Source: Roseicella frigidaeris (GTDB lineage Bacteria; Pseudomonadota; Alphaproteobacteria; Acetobacterales; Acetobacteraceae). Taken from it: 64,000 bases of DNA. This document shows positions 1-9,288 of this stretch, in pieces. The notes beneath the pieces are model-generated. The model was not told the origin of the DNA. It did no database searches and saw nothing but the letters and a program-made list of their open reading frames with translations. Each line of letters begins with the position of its first letter. Position 1 is the stretch's first letter. The position numbers and the translations under genes are program-made. The stretch is taken from the NCBI RefSeq assembly GCF_003258945.1, contig NZ_QLIX01000019.1, positions 35,517-99,516 of the forward strand. Reading direction: 5' to 3'.

Positions 1-975
1 CGGCGTCAGGCCCATCCGCTGCACCACGCCGGTCCATTTGGTGATCTCGGCCGCCAGATAGGCCCCGAAGGCGGCCGGCGAGCCGCTCTGCGGCTGGATG
101 CCCTGGCGTGCCAGGGCGCCGCCGACCTCGGGGCGCGCCATGGCGAGCTGCAGCGCGGCATTCAGCCGGGCGATGATCGGCGCCGGCGTGCCGGCCGGGG
201 CCAGGACGCCGCCCCAGCTCACGGTCTCGAAGCCCGGCACGGTCTCGGCGATGGCGGCGAGCTCCGGCGCCTCGGGCACCCGCTGGAGCGAGGAGACGGC
301 GATGCCGCGCACCCGGCCGGCCCGCACATGCGGCAGCAGGACCGGGACGGTGTCGAAATTCACCGGGATCACCCCGGCGATGAGATCCGCCGTCGAGGGC
401 GCGCTGCCGCGATAGGGCACATGCGTGAGCTGGATGTCGGTGAGGCTCTTCAGCAGCTCCATCGCCATGTGGCCGGCCGAGCCGACGCCGGCCGAGCCGT
501 AGCTCATCCGCCCATCCTGCGCCCGGGCATAAGCAAGGAAGCCCGGCATGTCCCGCACCGGCACCGAGGGATGCACCGCCATGATCTGCGGCACGATGGA
601 GACCGCCATGACCGGGGCGAAGTCGTGCATCGCGTCGAAGGGGGTGCGGCTGCCATAGAGCGCCGGCCCCATGCCGTTCGGCCCGGCATTGCCCATCAGC
701 AGGGTGTAGCCATCGGGCGCGCTGCGGGCGACCAGCTCGGCGGCGATGAAGCCGTTGGCGCCCGGCCGGTTCTCCACCACCAGGGTCTGGCCGAGGGATT
801 CGGTCAGCTGCGGGGCGAGGAGGCGGGCGATGATGTCGCTCGCCCCGCCCGGCGGATAGGGGATGACCATGCGGACCGGCCGCTGCGGCCAGTCCGCCTG
901 ATTGCCTGATTGGGCGCGCGCGAGCGCCGGCAGGGCGAGCGCGGCCCCGCCGAGCAGCATCGGGCGCCGGCGCAT
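1..975 (-). CDS. Bug-family tripartite tricarboxylate transporter substrate-binding protein, 3' end cut by window
   Basis: This is a periplasmic solute-binding protein of the Bug/TctC family, which captures carboxylates or related small acids. The ATG at 975 begins a short secretory signal (RRRPMLLGGAALALPALARAQ). The mature protein opens with the family-typical WPQRPVRMVIPYPPGGASD stretch and carries ENRPGANG and HVPYRGSAP. It is read continuously to base 1 (325 codons) and ends in QRMGLTP, so only a few C-terminal residues should be missing for a family of about 320-330 residues. It starts 38 bp downstream of the molybdenum hydroxylase FAD subunit on the same strand, so it is probably co-transcribed and may bring in that enzyme's substrate. 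No TctA or TctB membrane gene is visible. The ligand cannot be read from the sequence. Confidence 0.9.
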   Translation of the reverse strand, partial: MRRRPMLLGGAALALPALARAQSGNQADWPQRPVRMVIPYPPGGASDIIARLLAPQLTESLGQTLVVENRPGANGFIAAELVARSAPDGYTLLMGNAGPNGMGPALYGSRTPFDAMHDFAPVMAVSIVPQIMAVHPSVPVRDMPGFLAYARAQDGRMSYGSAGVGSAGHMAMELLKSLTDIQLTHVPYRGSAPSTADLIAGVIPVNFDTVPVLLPHVRAGRVRGIAVSSLQRVPEAPELAAIAETVPGFETVSWGGVLAPAGTPAPIIARLNAALQLAMARPEVGGALARQGIQPQSGSPAAFGAYLAAEITKWTGVVQRMGLTP

Positions 976-1013
976 CGCCACCGGGCCGCCCCCCGCCCTG
1001 CCTCCGGCCCGCC

Positions 1014-1808
1014 TCAGCCCGCGTTCGCCACCGCCCGCTTCGCCATGACGGTGACCAGATGCGCGCGGTATTCGGCGCTGCCGTGGATGTCGCCGTTCAG
1101 CCCGTCGGGCGACTGCTTGACGCCGGCCACCGCATCCGCCGACCAGTTGGCCGCGAGCGCCGTCTCCATCTCCGCCTGGCGGAAGACGCCCGGGCCGGCG
1201 CCGTTGACGACGACGCGCGTGCCGGATTTGGTCCTGGCGACGAAGACGCCGGCCATGACGTAGCGGCTGGCCGGGTTGCGCATCTTGGCGTAGCCGGCCT
1301 TCTCGGGGATCGGGAACTCGATCGCCACCAGCAGCTCGCCCGGCTCCAGCGCCGTGGTGAACATGCCCTGGAAGAAGTCGTCGGCCGCGATGCGGCGCTT
1401 GTCGGTGACGACCGTCGCATCGAGGCCGAGCACCGCCGCCGGGTAGTCGGCGGCCGGGTCGTTGTTCGAGACGCTGCCGCCGATGGTGCCGCGGTTGCGC
1501 ACCTGGGTGTCGCCGATGGTGGAGGCCATCTGGGCCAGCGCCGGGATCGCCGCCTTGACCTCGGGGCTGTTCGCCACCTCGCCATGCTTGGCGAGCGCGC
1601 CGATGACGAGCCTGTCGCCCTCGCGCCGGATGCCCTTCAGCTCGGCGATGCCGGAGAGGTCGACCACCGCGGTCGGCTTGTTGAGCCGGTGCTTGAGCGC
1701 CGGCAGCAGGGTCTGGCCGCCGGAGATCGGCCGCGCCTCCGGATCGGCCGAGAGGATCTTGACGGCATCCGCGACGGTGGTGGGCTTGTGATAGGCGAAA
1801 TCATACAT
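1014..1808 (-). CDS. FAD-binding subunit of a xanthine dehydrogenase/CO dehydrogenase-family molybdenum hydroxylase (CoxM/CutM type)
   Basis: This is the medium, FAD-binding subunit of a three-part molybdenum hydroxylase. It passes electrons from the 2Fe-2S subunit onward. The 264-residue protein has the N-terminal FAD motif PISGGQTLLPAL near residues 33-44. The second motif, RNRGTIGGSVSNNDPAADYP, sits around residue 100, and a C-terminal CO-dehydrogenase flavoprotein domain follows. I chose the ATG at 1808 (MYDFAYHKP), not the longer reading frame, because a strong GGAGGAGCC ribosome site lies just before it and MYxF is the usual start of the family. It is the last subunit gene in the order S-L-M and lies 95 bp after the large-subunit gene. 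The substrate is unknown. Confidence 0.93.
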   Translation of the reverse strand: MYDFAYHKPTTVADAVKILSADPEARPISGGQTLLPALKHRLNKPTAVVDLSGIAELKGIRREGDRLVIGALAKHGEVANSPEVKAAIPALAQMASTIGDTQVRNRGTIGGSVSNNDPAADYPAAVLGLDATVVTDKRRIAADDFFQGMFTTALEPGELLVAIEFPIPEKAGYAKMRNPASRYVMAGVFVARTKSGTRVVVNGAGPGVFRQAEMETALAANWSADAVAGVKQSPDGLNGDIHGSAEYRAHLVTVMAKRAVANAG

Positions 1809-1903
1809 GGGAAAGGCTCCTCCTCGCACGGGCCGCCCGGTCCGCACCTCCGGGAGGCCGGCGCGCCGCCGCGCCTCCCTCCGGCGACCGGGCGGGTGAT
1901 CTC

Positions 1904-4288
1904 CTACTCCGCCGCCAGCCTCTGGCCGGCATGGATGATGCCCCAGATCTTGGCCGGCGTCGCCGGCATCTCGATATGGCGGACATCGTAGTCGCGCAGC
2001 GCATCGACCACGGCGTTGATGACCGCGGGCGGCGAGCCGATGGCCCCCACCTCGCCGCAGCCCTTCACCCCGAGCGGGTTGTGGGTGCAGAGCGTGGTGT
2101 GGGTGGCGACGCTGACCGGCGGCAGGTCGTTCGCCCGCGGCATCTGGTAGTCCATGAAGCTGGCCGAGAGCAGCTGGCCGTTCTCGTCATAGACCGCGGT
2201 CTCGAGCAGCGCCTGGCCGATGCCCTGGGCGACGCCGCCCTGCACCTGGCCCTCGACGATCATCGGGTTGATGACCCGTCCGACATCGTCGACGGCGGTG
2301 AAGTTCACCACCGCCACCTGGCAGGTATCGGGATCGATCTCGATCTCGCAGATATGGCAGCCGCCGGGATAGGTGAAGTTCTTCGGGTCGTAGAAGGCGG
2401 TCTCGTCGAGGCCGGGCTCGATCTCCTCGATCGGGTAGTTGTGCGGCACATAGGCGGTCAGGCAGATCTCGCCCCAGCTTTTCGTCTTGTCGGTGCCGGC
2501 GACGCGGAAGGTGCCGCGGTCGAACTCGACGTCCTCGACCGAGGCCTCCATCAGGTGCGCCGCGATCCGCCGCGCCTTGGCGACGATCTTGTCCATCGCC
2601 TTCACCATGGCGCTGCCGCCGACGGCGAGGCTGCGCGAGCCATAGGTGCCCATGCCGAAGGGGATCTTCGCCGTGTCGCCATGGACGATGTCGACCTGCG
2701 CCAGCGGCACGCCGAGCCGGTCCGTCACCAGCTGGGCCAGCGTCGTCTCATGCCCCTGGCCGTGGCTGTGGGTGCCGGTCAGCACCGTGACGCTGCCGGT
2801 CGGGTGCACCCGGATCGTGCCCACCTCGTAGAGCCCGGCGCGGGCGCCGAGCGCACCGACCACCGCCGAGGGGGCGATGCCGCAGGCCTCGAGATAGGTG
2901 GAGATGCCGATGCCGCGCAGCTTCCCGGCTGCCTTCGCCGCCTGCCGGCGCTGCTCGAACCCGGCCCAGTCCGCGACCTTCAGCGCCTCCTCCAGCGTCG
3001 CCACGTAGTCGCCGCTGTCGTATTGCAGCGCGACCGGCGTCTGGTAGGGGAAGGCGTCGTTCGGGATGAAGTTGCGCCGGCGGATCTCGATGCGGTCCAT
3101 GCCCATCTCGCGCGCCGCGACATCGACCAGCCGCTCGAGCAGGAAGGTCGCCTCCGGCCGCCCGGCGCCACGATAGGCATCGACCGGCACGGTGTTGGTG
3201 AAGACCGCCTTCACCTCGGCATAGACGGTCGGCGTGGTGTACACGCCGGCCAGCAGCGTCGCGTAGAGATAGGTCGGCACGCTGGTCGAGAAGGTGGAGA
3301 GATAGGCGCCCATATTGGCCAGCGTCTGCACGTGCAGCGCCAGGAACCGCCCCTCGGCATCGAGGGCGAGCCGCGCCTTCGTCACGTGGTCGCGGCCATG
3401 CGCGTCGGTGATGAAGCTCTCGCTGCGGTCGGCGGTCCATTTCACCGGCCGGGCGATCTTGCCGGCCGCCCAGGTGACGATCGCCTCCTCGGCATAATGG
3501 AAGATCTTGCTGCCGAAGCCGCCGCCGACATCGGGCGCCACCACCCGCAGCTTGTGCTCGGGCAGCTGCAGGACGAAGGCGCCCATCAGCAGCCGGATGA
3601 CATGCGGGTTCTGGCTGGTGGTGTAGAGGGTGTAGTCACCGGTCGTCGGGTCGAAATCGCCGATCGCCGCGCGCGGCTCCATGGCGTTCGGCACCAGCCG
3701 GTTGTTGACCAGCTCGAACTCGACGACCTTGTGCGCGCCCTGGAAGGCCGCGGCGTTCACCGCCGGGTCGCCGATATGCCAGTCGTAGCAGAGATTGCCG
3801 GCGACGCCGTCATGCACCGCGGGCGCGCCGGGGGCGAGCGCCGCCTCCATGGTGGCGACCGCGGGCAGGACCTCGTACTCGACCTCGATCGCCTCCGCCG
3901 CGTCGCGCGCCGCCGCCCGGGTCGAGGCGATCACCACCGCGACGGCATCGCCGACGAAGCGCACCTTGCCCTGGGCGAGCACCGGATGCGGCGGCTCGGC
4001 CATGGGCGAGCCGTCCTTGTTGTGGATCTGCCAGCCGCAGGGCAGGCCGCCTAGGCCCACCATGTCGGCGCCGGTGAAGACCGCCACCACCCCGGGCATG
4101 GCCCGCGCCGCCGCGAGGTCGATCCCCCGGATCGCGGCATGCGCATGCGGGCTGCGCAGGATATGGGCATAGGCCTGCCCCGGACGGTTGATGTCGTCCG
4201 TGTACCGGCCGCGGCCGGAGAGGAAGCGCAGATCCTCCTTGCGCTTCACGCTTGCCCCGATGCCCTCGAAGGGCGTCACCACCGTCAT
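1904..4288 (-). CDS. Molybdopterin-binding large subunit, xanthine dehydrogenase family (form II CoxL-like)
   Basis: This is the catalytic molybdenum-cofactor subunit of an aerobic hydroxylase, 794 residues from the ATG at 4288. A GGGAGG ribosome site supports that start. The N-terminal Ald_Xan_dh domain begins at about residue 17 ([20 protein letters not shown]). The GGGFGSK molybdopterin motif follows. The active-site loop reads AYRGAGR, which marks form II CoxL-like enzymes. True form I CO dehydrogenases have AYxCSFR, with the cysteine that holds copper. The C-terminal [12 protein letters not shown] carries the catalytic glutamate. CO oxidation is therefore not the expected reaction; hydroxylation of an aromatic or heterocyclic compound or an aldehyde is more likely. 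The family call is firm and the substrate is open. Confidence 0.95.
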   Translation of the reverse strand: MTVVTPFEGIGASVKRKEDLRFLSGRGRYTDDINRPGQAYAHILRSPHAHAAIRGIDLAAARAMPGVVAVFTGADMVGLGGLPCGWQIHNKDGSPMAEPPHPVLAQGKVRFVGDAVAVVIASTRAAARDAAEAIEVEYEVLPAVATMEAALAPGAPAVHDGVAGNLCYDWHIGDPAVNAAAFQGAHKVVEFELVNNRLVPNAMEPRAAIGDFDPTTGDYTLYTTSQNPHVIRLLMGAFVLQLPEHKLRVVAPDVGGGFGSKIFHYAEEAIVTWAAGKIARPVKWTADRSESFITDAHGRDHVTKARLALDAEGRFLALHVQTLANMGAYLSTFSTSVPTYLYATLLAGVYTTPTVYAEVKAVFTNTVPVDAYRGAGRPEATFLLERLVDVAAREMGMDRIEIRRRNFIPNDAFPYQTPVALQYDSGDYVATLEEALKVADWAGFEQRRQAAKAAGKLRGIGISTYLEACGIAPSAVVGALGARAGLYEVGTIRVHPTGSVTVLTGTHSHGQGHETTLAQLVTDRLGVPLAQVDIVHGDTAKIPFGMGTYGSRSLAVGGSAMVKAMDKIVAKARRIAAHLMEASVEDVEFDRGTFRVAGTDKTKSWGEICLTAYVPHNYPIEEIEPGLDETAFYDPKNFTYPGGCHICEIEIDPDTCQVAVVNFTAVDDVGRVINPMIVEGQVQGGVAQGIGQALLETAVYDENGQLLSASFMDYQMPRANDLPPVSVATHTTLCTHNPLGVKGCGEVGAIGSPPAVINAVVDALRDYDVRHIEMPATPAKIWGIIHAGQRLAAE

Positions 4289-4403
4289 CGCCACGCCTCC
4301 CAACGCAGCAGGACTGCCTCGCCGGCGGTGCCAGCCCGCGCGGTCGGACACTCCCGTCAGTCACTCCGCGGACGGGCCCGGCGCGCCGGGCGCGCCGCGA
4401 GGC

Positions 4404-4907
<504 letters not shown>

Positions 4908-5031
4908 CCCGCACCTCCCCGATTCCAGCGGCCGACCGGCCGCGTATCGTCTCAAAGGTTGCCCCGGCCCGGGCTTCCGTCAAGCGCTGGCACCGTGAAG
5001 ACCGGCCCGGGACGCCCGCCCGGCGGGGGGA

Positions 5032-5349
5032 TCAGGGCCGCGGCCCGGCGGCGCCCGGCGGCGGCGCCTCGATCAGCCGCTTGCGGCCGCGGGTGAGAAG
5101 CAGCAGCACGCCCAGCACCAGGGTGCCGAGCGGCCACAGCAGCCAGATCGTGCCGAGCGCCATGGCGCCGAACATGCCGGCGCCCAGGGCGACCTCCGGG
5201 TCCGGCCGCGACAGGAAGGGACCGACCGCGGCGCAGGTGCCGAGGCTGCCCAGCAGCATCAGCGCCTGGAAGGTCCAGAAGGTCCCCCGCACCACCCGGC
5301 CCACCCGGCCGCGGCGCTCCCTGACCTCCAGCAGCACCGGCCCTGGCAT
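5032..5349 (-). CDS. Small two-helix membrane protein of unknown function
   Basis: I do not recognise this 105-residue protein. From the ATG at 5349 (MPGPVLLEV) it has a basic N-terminal stretch (RERRGRVGRVVRG). Two hydrophobic segments follow, at about residues 26-47 (TFWTFQALMLLGSLGTCAAVGPF) and 59-87 (GMFGAMALGTIWLLWPLGTLVLGVLLLL). A positively charged tail (TRGRKRLIEA) ends the protein, so both ends are predicted to face the cytoplasm. It begins 13 bp after the end of the DppF-type ATPase gene on the same strand, which suggests it belongs to the transporter operon. The ribosome site is weak. Codon use matches its neighbours, so it is probably a real gene. Confidence 0.6.
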   Translation of the reverse strand: MPGPVLLEVRERRGRVGRVVRGTFWTFQALMLLGSLGTCAAVGPFLSRPDPEVALGAGMFGAMALGTIWLLWPLGTLVLGVLLLLTRGRKRLIEAPPPGAAGPRP

Positions 5350-5362
5350 GGCAGGACCCGCC

Positions 5363-6403
5363 TCAGGCGGCAACCAGCGCCGCGCCCTTGGCCACCGCCA
5401 GCGGGTTCTCCGCGGCCGGGAGGTCGTGCAGGTGGCAGGCGGCGACATGGCCGGGATCGAGCGCCGTCGCCACATGGTTGAGCCGCGGCTCCTCGGCCCG
5501 GCAGCGGTCGAAGGCGTAGGGGCAGCGGGTGTGGAAGCGGCAGCCCTTGGGCGGGTTGATGGGGCTCGGCACGTCGCCCTTGAGCAGGATCCGCTCCCGC
5601 GCCTTGCCGGGCATCGGCACCGGCACGGCGGAGAGCAGCGCCTCGGTATAGGGATGCTTCGGCGCCGCGAAGAGGCTCCGCTTCGGCGCCACCTCGACGA
5701 TCTTGCCGAGATACATGACGGCGACCCGGTGCGTCATGTGCTCGACGATGGCGAGGTCGTGCGAGATGAAGAGCAGCGCCAGGCCGAGCTCCTGCTGCAG
5801 GTCCTGCAGCAGGTTGACGATCTGCGCCTTGACCGAGACGTCGAGGGCCGAGACCGCCTCGTCGCAGACGATGAGGTCGGGCTCCGCCGCCAGGGCCCGG
5901 GCGATGCCGATGCGCTGGCGCTGGCCGCCGCTGAACTCGTGCGGCCAGCGGTTCACCGCGTCGCGCGGCAGGCGCACCTTGTCCATCAGCGCCGCGACCC
6001 GCGCCTCGAGATCCCGGCCGTCCTTCGCCAGGCCGAAATTGCGGATCGGCTCGGCCAGGATGTCGCGCACCCGCATCCGCGGGTTGAGCGAGGAGAAGGG
6101 GTCCTGGAACACCACCTGCACGCGCCGGCGCACCGCCCGCAGCGCGCCGGTCGAGAGGTCGTCGATCCGCTTGCCGTCCAGCACCACCTGGCCCGAGGTG
6201 ATGTCGAAGAGGCGCAGCACCGCCTTGCCGACCGTGGACTTGCCGCAGCCGCTTTCGCCGACCAGCGAGAGGGTCTCGGCGCGGGCGATCTGGAAGGAGA
6301 CGCCATCCACCGCGTAGACATAGCCCGTGGTGCCGCCGAGCAGCCCGCCCTTCAGCGGGTAGTGCTTCTTGAGGTCGGTGACGTCGAGAAGGGCTGCGCT
6401 CAT
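5363..6403 (-). CDS. Peptide/nickel-type ABC transporter ATP-binding protein (DppF/OppF type)
   Basis: This is the second of two ATPases that power the dipeptide/oligopeptide-type importer encoded here. It has 346 residues. The Walker A motif GESGCGKS is at residues 49-56, the signature FSGGQRQR is near 157, and the Walker B motif DLIVCDEA is near 176-183. The C-terminal oligopeptide-transporter domain includes the cysteine-containing [13 protein letters not shown]. In the D-loop region, DEAVSALD has alanine where most OppF proteins have proline. The gene overlaps the upstream ATPase gene by 4 bp (ATGA), so the two are probably translationally coupled. The ATG at 6403 gives a normal family start ([16 protein letters not shown]). 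Confidence 0.95.
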   Translation of the reverse strand: MSAALLDVTDLKKHYPLKGGLLGGTTGYVYAVDGVSFQIARAETLSLVGESGCGKSTVGKAVLRLFDITSGQVVLDGKRIDDLSTGALRAVRRRVQVVFQDPFSSLNPRMRVRDILAEPIRNFGLAKDGRDLEARVAALMDKVRLPRDAVNRWPHEFSGGQRQRIGIARALAAEPDLIVCDEAVSALDVSVKAQIVNLLQDLQQELGLALLFISHDLAIVEHMTHRVAVMYLGKIVEVAPKRSLFAAPKHPYTEALLSAVPVPMPGKARERILLKGDVPSPINPPKGCRFHTRCPYAFDRCRAEEPRLNHVATALDPGHVAACHLHDLPAAENPLAVAKGAALVAA

Positions 6404-7392
6404 GCCGCGAGGGCCTCGTCTTTCAGGGCGTAGTGGCAGGCGGCGACATGGCCGGGCGCCTTCTCCTCGAGGGCCGGCGCCACCTTGTGGCAGAGATCGG
6501 TGACCTGCGGGCAGCGGCCGGCGAAGACGCAGCCCGGGATCTTCTGCTTCAGGCTCGGCACCAGGCCGGGGATCTCGGCCAGCCGCCCCTCGTCGCCATG
6601 CAGCGAGGAGCCGAGCTTCGGCATGGAGCCGAGCAGCCCCTGGGTGTAGGGGTGCTTCGGGTGGTTGAAGAGCGGGCCGACCGCCGCCTCCTCCACCTTC
6701 CGCCCGGCATACATGACGATGACGCGCTCGGCGACCTCGGCGACCACGCCGAGGTCATGGGTGATGAGCACGATCGCCGCGCCGACGCGCCGCTTCAGGT
6801 CGCGCATCAGCTCGAGGATCTGCGCCTGGATGGTGACGTCGAGCGCGGTGGTCGGCTCGTCGGCGATCAGCAGCTTCGGGTTGCAGGCCAGCGCGATGGC
6901 GATCATCACCCGCTGCCGCATGCCGCCCGAGAGCTGGTGCGGGTATTCCCGCACCCGCCGCCGCGGCTCCGGGATGCCGACGAGCGTCAGCATCTCCACC
7001 GCCTTCTCCTCCGCCTGCCGGGCCGAGAGGCCCTGGTGCAGGCGCAGCGTCTCGCCGATCTGCCGCCCCACGGTCAGCACCGGGTTCAGGCTGGTCATCG
7101 GCTCCTGGAAGATCATGCTGATCTCGTTGCCGCGGATGGCGCGCATCTCGCGGTCGGAGAGGGTCAGCAGGTCGCGGCCCTGGAAGCGGATGGCGCCGGC
7201 GATCTTGCCCGGCGGCTCGGGGATGAGCCGCAGGATCGACATGGAGGTGACCGACTTGCCGCAGCCGCTCTCGCCGACGATCGCCACCGTCTCGCCGGCA
7301 TTGACGTGGAAGGTGACGCCGTCGACGGCGCGGTTGATCCCGTCCGGCGTGCGGAAATGGGTCTGCAGGTTCTCGACTTCGAGGAGCGCCAT
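6400..7392 (-). CDS. Peptide/nickel-type ABC transporter ATP-binding protein (DppD/OppD type)
   Basis: This is the first ATPase of the importer, 330 residues from the ATG at 7392. Walker A GESGCGKS is at residues 40-47, the signature LSGGMRQR is near the middle, and Walker B reads [12 protein letters not shown]. The OppD-type C-terminal domain with its cysteine cluster ([15 protein letters not shown]) ends the protein. It starts 3 bp after the second permease gene and overlaps the DppF-type gene by 4 bp. The tight packing means that both permeases and both ATPases are made from one message. Specificity in this family is set by the binding protein, so this subunit does not reveal the ligand. 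Confidence 0.95.
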   Translation of the reverse strand: MALLEVENLQTHFRTPDGINRAVDGVTFHVNAGETVAIVGESGCGKSVTSMSILRLIPEPPGKIAGAIRFQGRDLLTLSDREMRAIRGNEISMIFQEPMTSLNPVLTVGRQIGETLRLHQGLSARQAEEKAVEMLTLVGIPEPRRRVREYPHQLSGGMRQRVMIAIALACNPKLLIADEPTTALDVTIQAQILELMRDLKRRVGAAIVLITHDLGVVAEVAERVIVMYAGRKVEEAAVGPLFNHPKHPYTQGLLGSMPKLGSSLHGDEGRLAEIPGLVPSLKQKIPGCVFAGRCPQVTDLCHKVAPALEEKAPGHVAACHYALKDEALAA

Positions 7393-7395
7393 GGA

Positions 7396-8328
7396 TCAGA
7401 GCCTCTTGGCCATGCGCGGATCGAGCGCATCGCGCAGGCCATCGCCGAGGAGGTTCACGGCGAGGACGGTGATGGAGAGGAAGACGGCGGGGAAGAAGAC
7501 GATGTAGGGCTTGACCTGCCAGAGCGCCCGCCCCTCGGCCATGATGTTGCCCCAGGAGGGGATGATCGGCGGCGTGCCGGCGCCGATGAAGGAGAGGATG
7601 GCCTCGGTGATCATCGCCGCGGCGCAGATATAGGTGGCCTGCACGGTGATCGGCGCCAGGGTGTTGGGCAGGATGTGGCGCAGGATGATCGCCGGCGTCC
7701 GGGTGCCGGCGGCGACCGCCGCCTCGACATAGGGCTGCTCGCGCAGCGACAGCACCACGCCGCGCACCAGGCGCGAGACGCGCGGGATCTCGGCGATGGT
7801 GATGGCAATGATGACGTTCTGCACCGAGCCGCGGGTCAGCGCCATCAGGGCGATGGCCAGCAGGATCGGCGGGATCGACATCAGCCCGTCCATCACCCGC
7901 ATGATGACGCTGTCGAGCAGGCGGACATAACCCGAGACCATGCCGATCGCCATGCCGGCGACGGAGGCGAGGATGGCGACCGAGAAGCCGACGATCAGCG
8001 AGACCCGGGCGCCGTAGAGCACGCGGGAATAGACGTCCCGGCCCAGCATGTCGGTGCCGAACCAGTAGAGCGCCGAGGGCTCGCGCGTCCGCTTCGCCGG
8101 CGCCAGCGCCGTCGGGTCGACGGTCCCGAGCAGCGGCGCGAAGATGGCGACCAGCACCATCAGCAGCAGCAGCGCGGCGCCGAAGGCCATGGTCGGGTTG
8201 CGTCGGACGAAGCCGATGAAGCCCTTCTTCGGCTTCACCGGCGGCAGCACGTCCGGCAGCGGCGCGGCGGCGGCGACGCCCGAGGGCGGCGCGGCCTCGA
8301 TGGGGGAGAGGACGCTCGCGGAGGCCAT
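7396..8328 (-). CDS. Peptide/nickel-type ABC transporter permease (DppC type)
   Basis: This is the inner-membrane permease of the DppC/OppC subfamily, 310 residues. A long cytoplasmic N-terminus rich in alanine and proline (about residues 1-45) precedes the first membrane helix ([23 protein letters not shown]). The OppC-type periplasmic loop contains [21 protein letters not shown]. The membrane domain contains [21 protein letters not shown], the EAA loop that docks on the ATPases. The stop of the DppB-type gene shares a base with this start. It is essentially complete compared with the family. Confidence 0.94.
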   Translation of the reverse strand: MASASVLSPIEAAPPSGVAAAAPLPDVLPPVKPKKGFIGFVRRNPTMAFGAALLLLMVLVAIFAPLLGTVDPTALAPAKRTREPSALYWFGTDMLGRDVYSRVLYGARVSLIVGFSVAILASVAGMAIGMVSGYVRLLDSVIMRVMDGLMSIPPILLAIALMALTRGSVQNVIIAITIAEIPRVSRLVRGVVLSLREQPYVEAAVAAGTRTPAIILRHILPNTLAPITVQATYICAAAMITEAILSFIGAGTPPIIPSWGNIMAEGRALWQVKPYIVFFPAVFLSITVLAVNLLGDGLRDALDPRMAKRL

Positions 8329-9269
8329 CAGTAGCGGATCCTCGGATCGAAGAGGGTATAGGCGAGGTCGATCAGCAGATTGACCAGCACATAGACGAAG
8401 CTGAAGAGCAGCACGACGCCCTGGATCACCGGATAGTCGCGCCGCAGGATGGCATCCACCGTGAGGCGGCCGAGGCCGGGGATGGCGAAGACGCTCTCGG
8501 TCACCACCGCGCCGCCGATCAGCAGCGCGATGCCGATGCCGATGACGGTGACGATGGGCACCGCGGCGTTCTTCAGCGCATGCACGAACAGGATGCTGCC
8601 CTGCCCTGCCCCTTTGGCGCGCGCGGTGCGGATGTAGTCCTGCTGCAGCACCTCGAGCATGGTGGCGCGGGTGATGCGGGCGATCAGCGCGATGTAGACG
8701 CCGCCGAGCGCGATCGCCGGCAGCACCAGGTTCTCGAGCCAGGGCAGGACGCCGTTGCTGAGCGAGGTGTAGCCCTGCACCGGCAGCCAGTCGAGCTCGA
8801 GCGCGAAGACATAGGCGAGCAGGTAGCCGACGACGAAGACCGGCACCGAGAAGCCGAGCACCGCGAAGCCCATCACCGCGCGGTCGATCAGCGTGCCCTG
8901 CTTCCAGGCCGCGACCACGCCCATCGGCACGGCGATGCAGATGGCGAGCACCAGCGTCAGCGCCATCAGCGACAGGGTCGGCTCGATCCGCTGCGCGATC
9001 ATGGTGGTGACCGGCAGGTTGGTGAAGATCGAGGTCCCCATGTCGCCATGCAGGATGGCCCAGAGCCAGGTGCCGAAGCGCACGAGGTAGGGCCGGTCGA
9101 GGCCGAGCGAGGCGCGGATGCGCTCCACGTCCTGCGGAGTCGCCTGGTCGCCGGCGATCACCGCCGCCGGGTCGCCGGGCGAGATGTAGAGGAGGGAGAA
9201 GACGAAGAGGGCGACCAGCGCCATCACCGGGATGGTCTGCAGGACGCGGCGGATCACATAGGCGAACAT
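8328..9269 (-). CDS. Peptide/nickel-type ABC transporter permease (DppB type)
   Basis: This is the inner-membrane permease of the DppB/OppB subfamily, 313 residues. It starts with the usual MFAYVIRRVLQTIPVMALVALFVF helix. The periplasmic segment includes SPGDPAAVIAGDQATPQDVERIR, and the EAA loop reads YIRTARAKGAGQG. The C-terminus VLVNLLIDLAYTLFDPRIRY is typical of complete members. It lies 19 bp downstream of the nearest solute-binding protein gene, so the binding proteins and membrane parts probably share a transcript. It is the only DppB copy in the window, although six binding-protein genes lie upstream of it. Confidence 0.95.
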   Translation of the reverse strand: MFAYVIRRVLQTIPVMALVALFVFSLLYISPGDPAAVIAGDQATPQDVERIRASLGLDRPYLVRFGTWLWAILHGDMGTSIFTNLPVTTMIAQRIEPTLSLMALTLVLAICIAVPMGVVAAWKQGTLIDRAVMGFAVLGFSVPVFVVGYLLAYVFALELDWLPVQGYTSLSNGVLPWLENLVLPAIALGGVYIALIARITRATMLEVLQQDYIRTARAKGAGQGSILFVHALKNAAVPIVTVIGIGIALLIGGAVVTESVFAIPGLGRLTVDAILRRDYPVIQGVVLLFSFVYVLVNLLIDLAYTLFDPRIRY

Positions 9270-9288
9270 GCTGCGGTGTACCGATCCG

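Noticed and set aside
1931..4054. Long plus-strand open frame (707 codons) opposite the molybdopterin subunit gene
   Set aside because: Its translation is a low-complexity string rich in Arg, His, Asp and Gly with no domain. It is the normal third-position shadow of a very GC-rich gene. The same applies to the long frames opposite 6.4-8.3, 9.3-11.1, 46.1-48.4, 58.2-60.4 and 60.2-62.2 kb.
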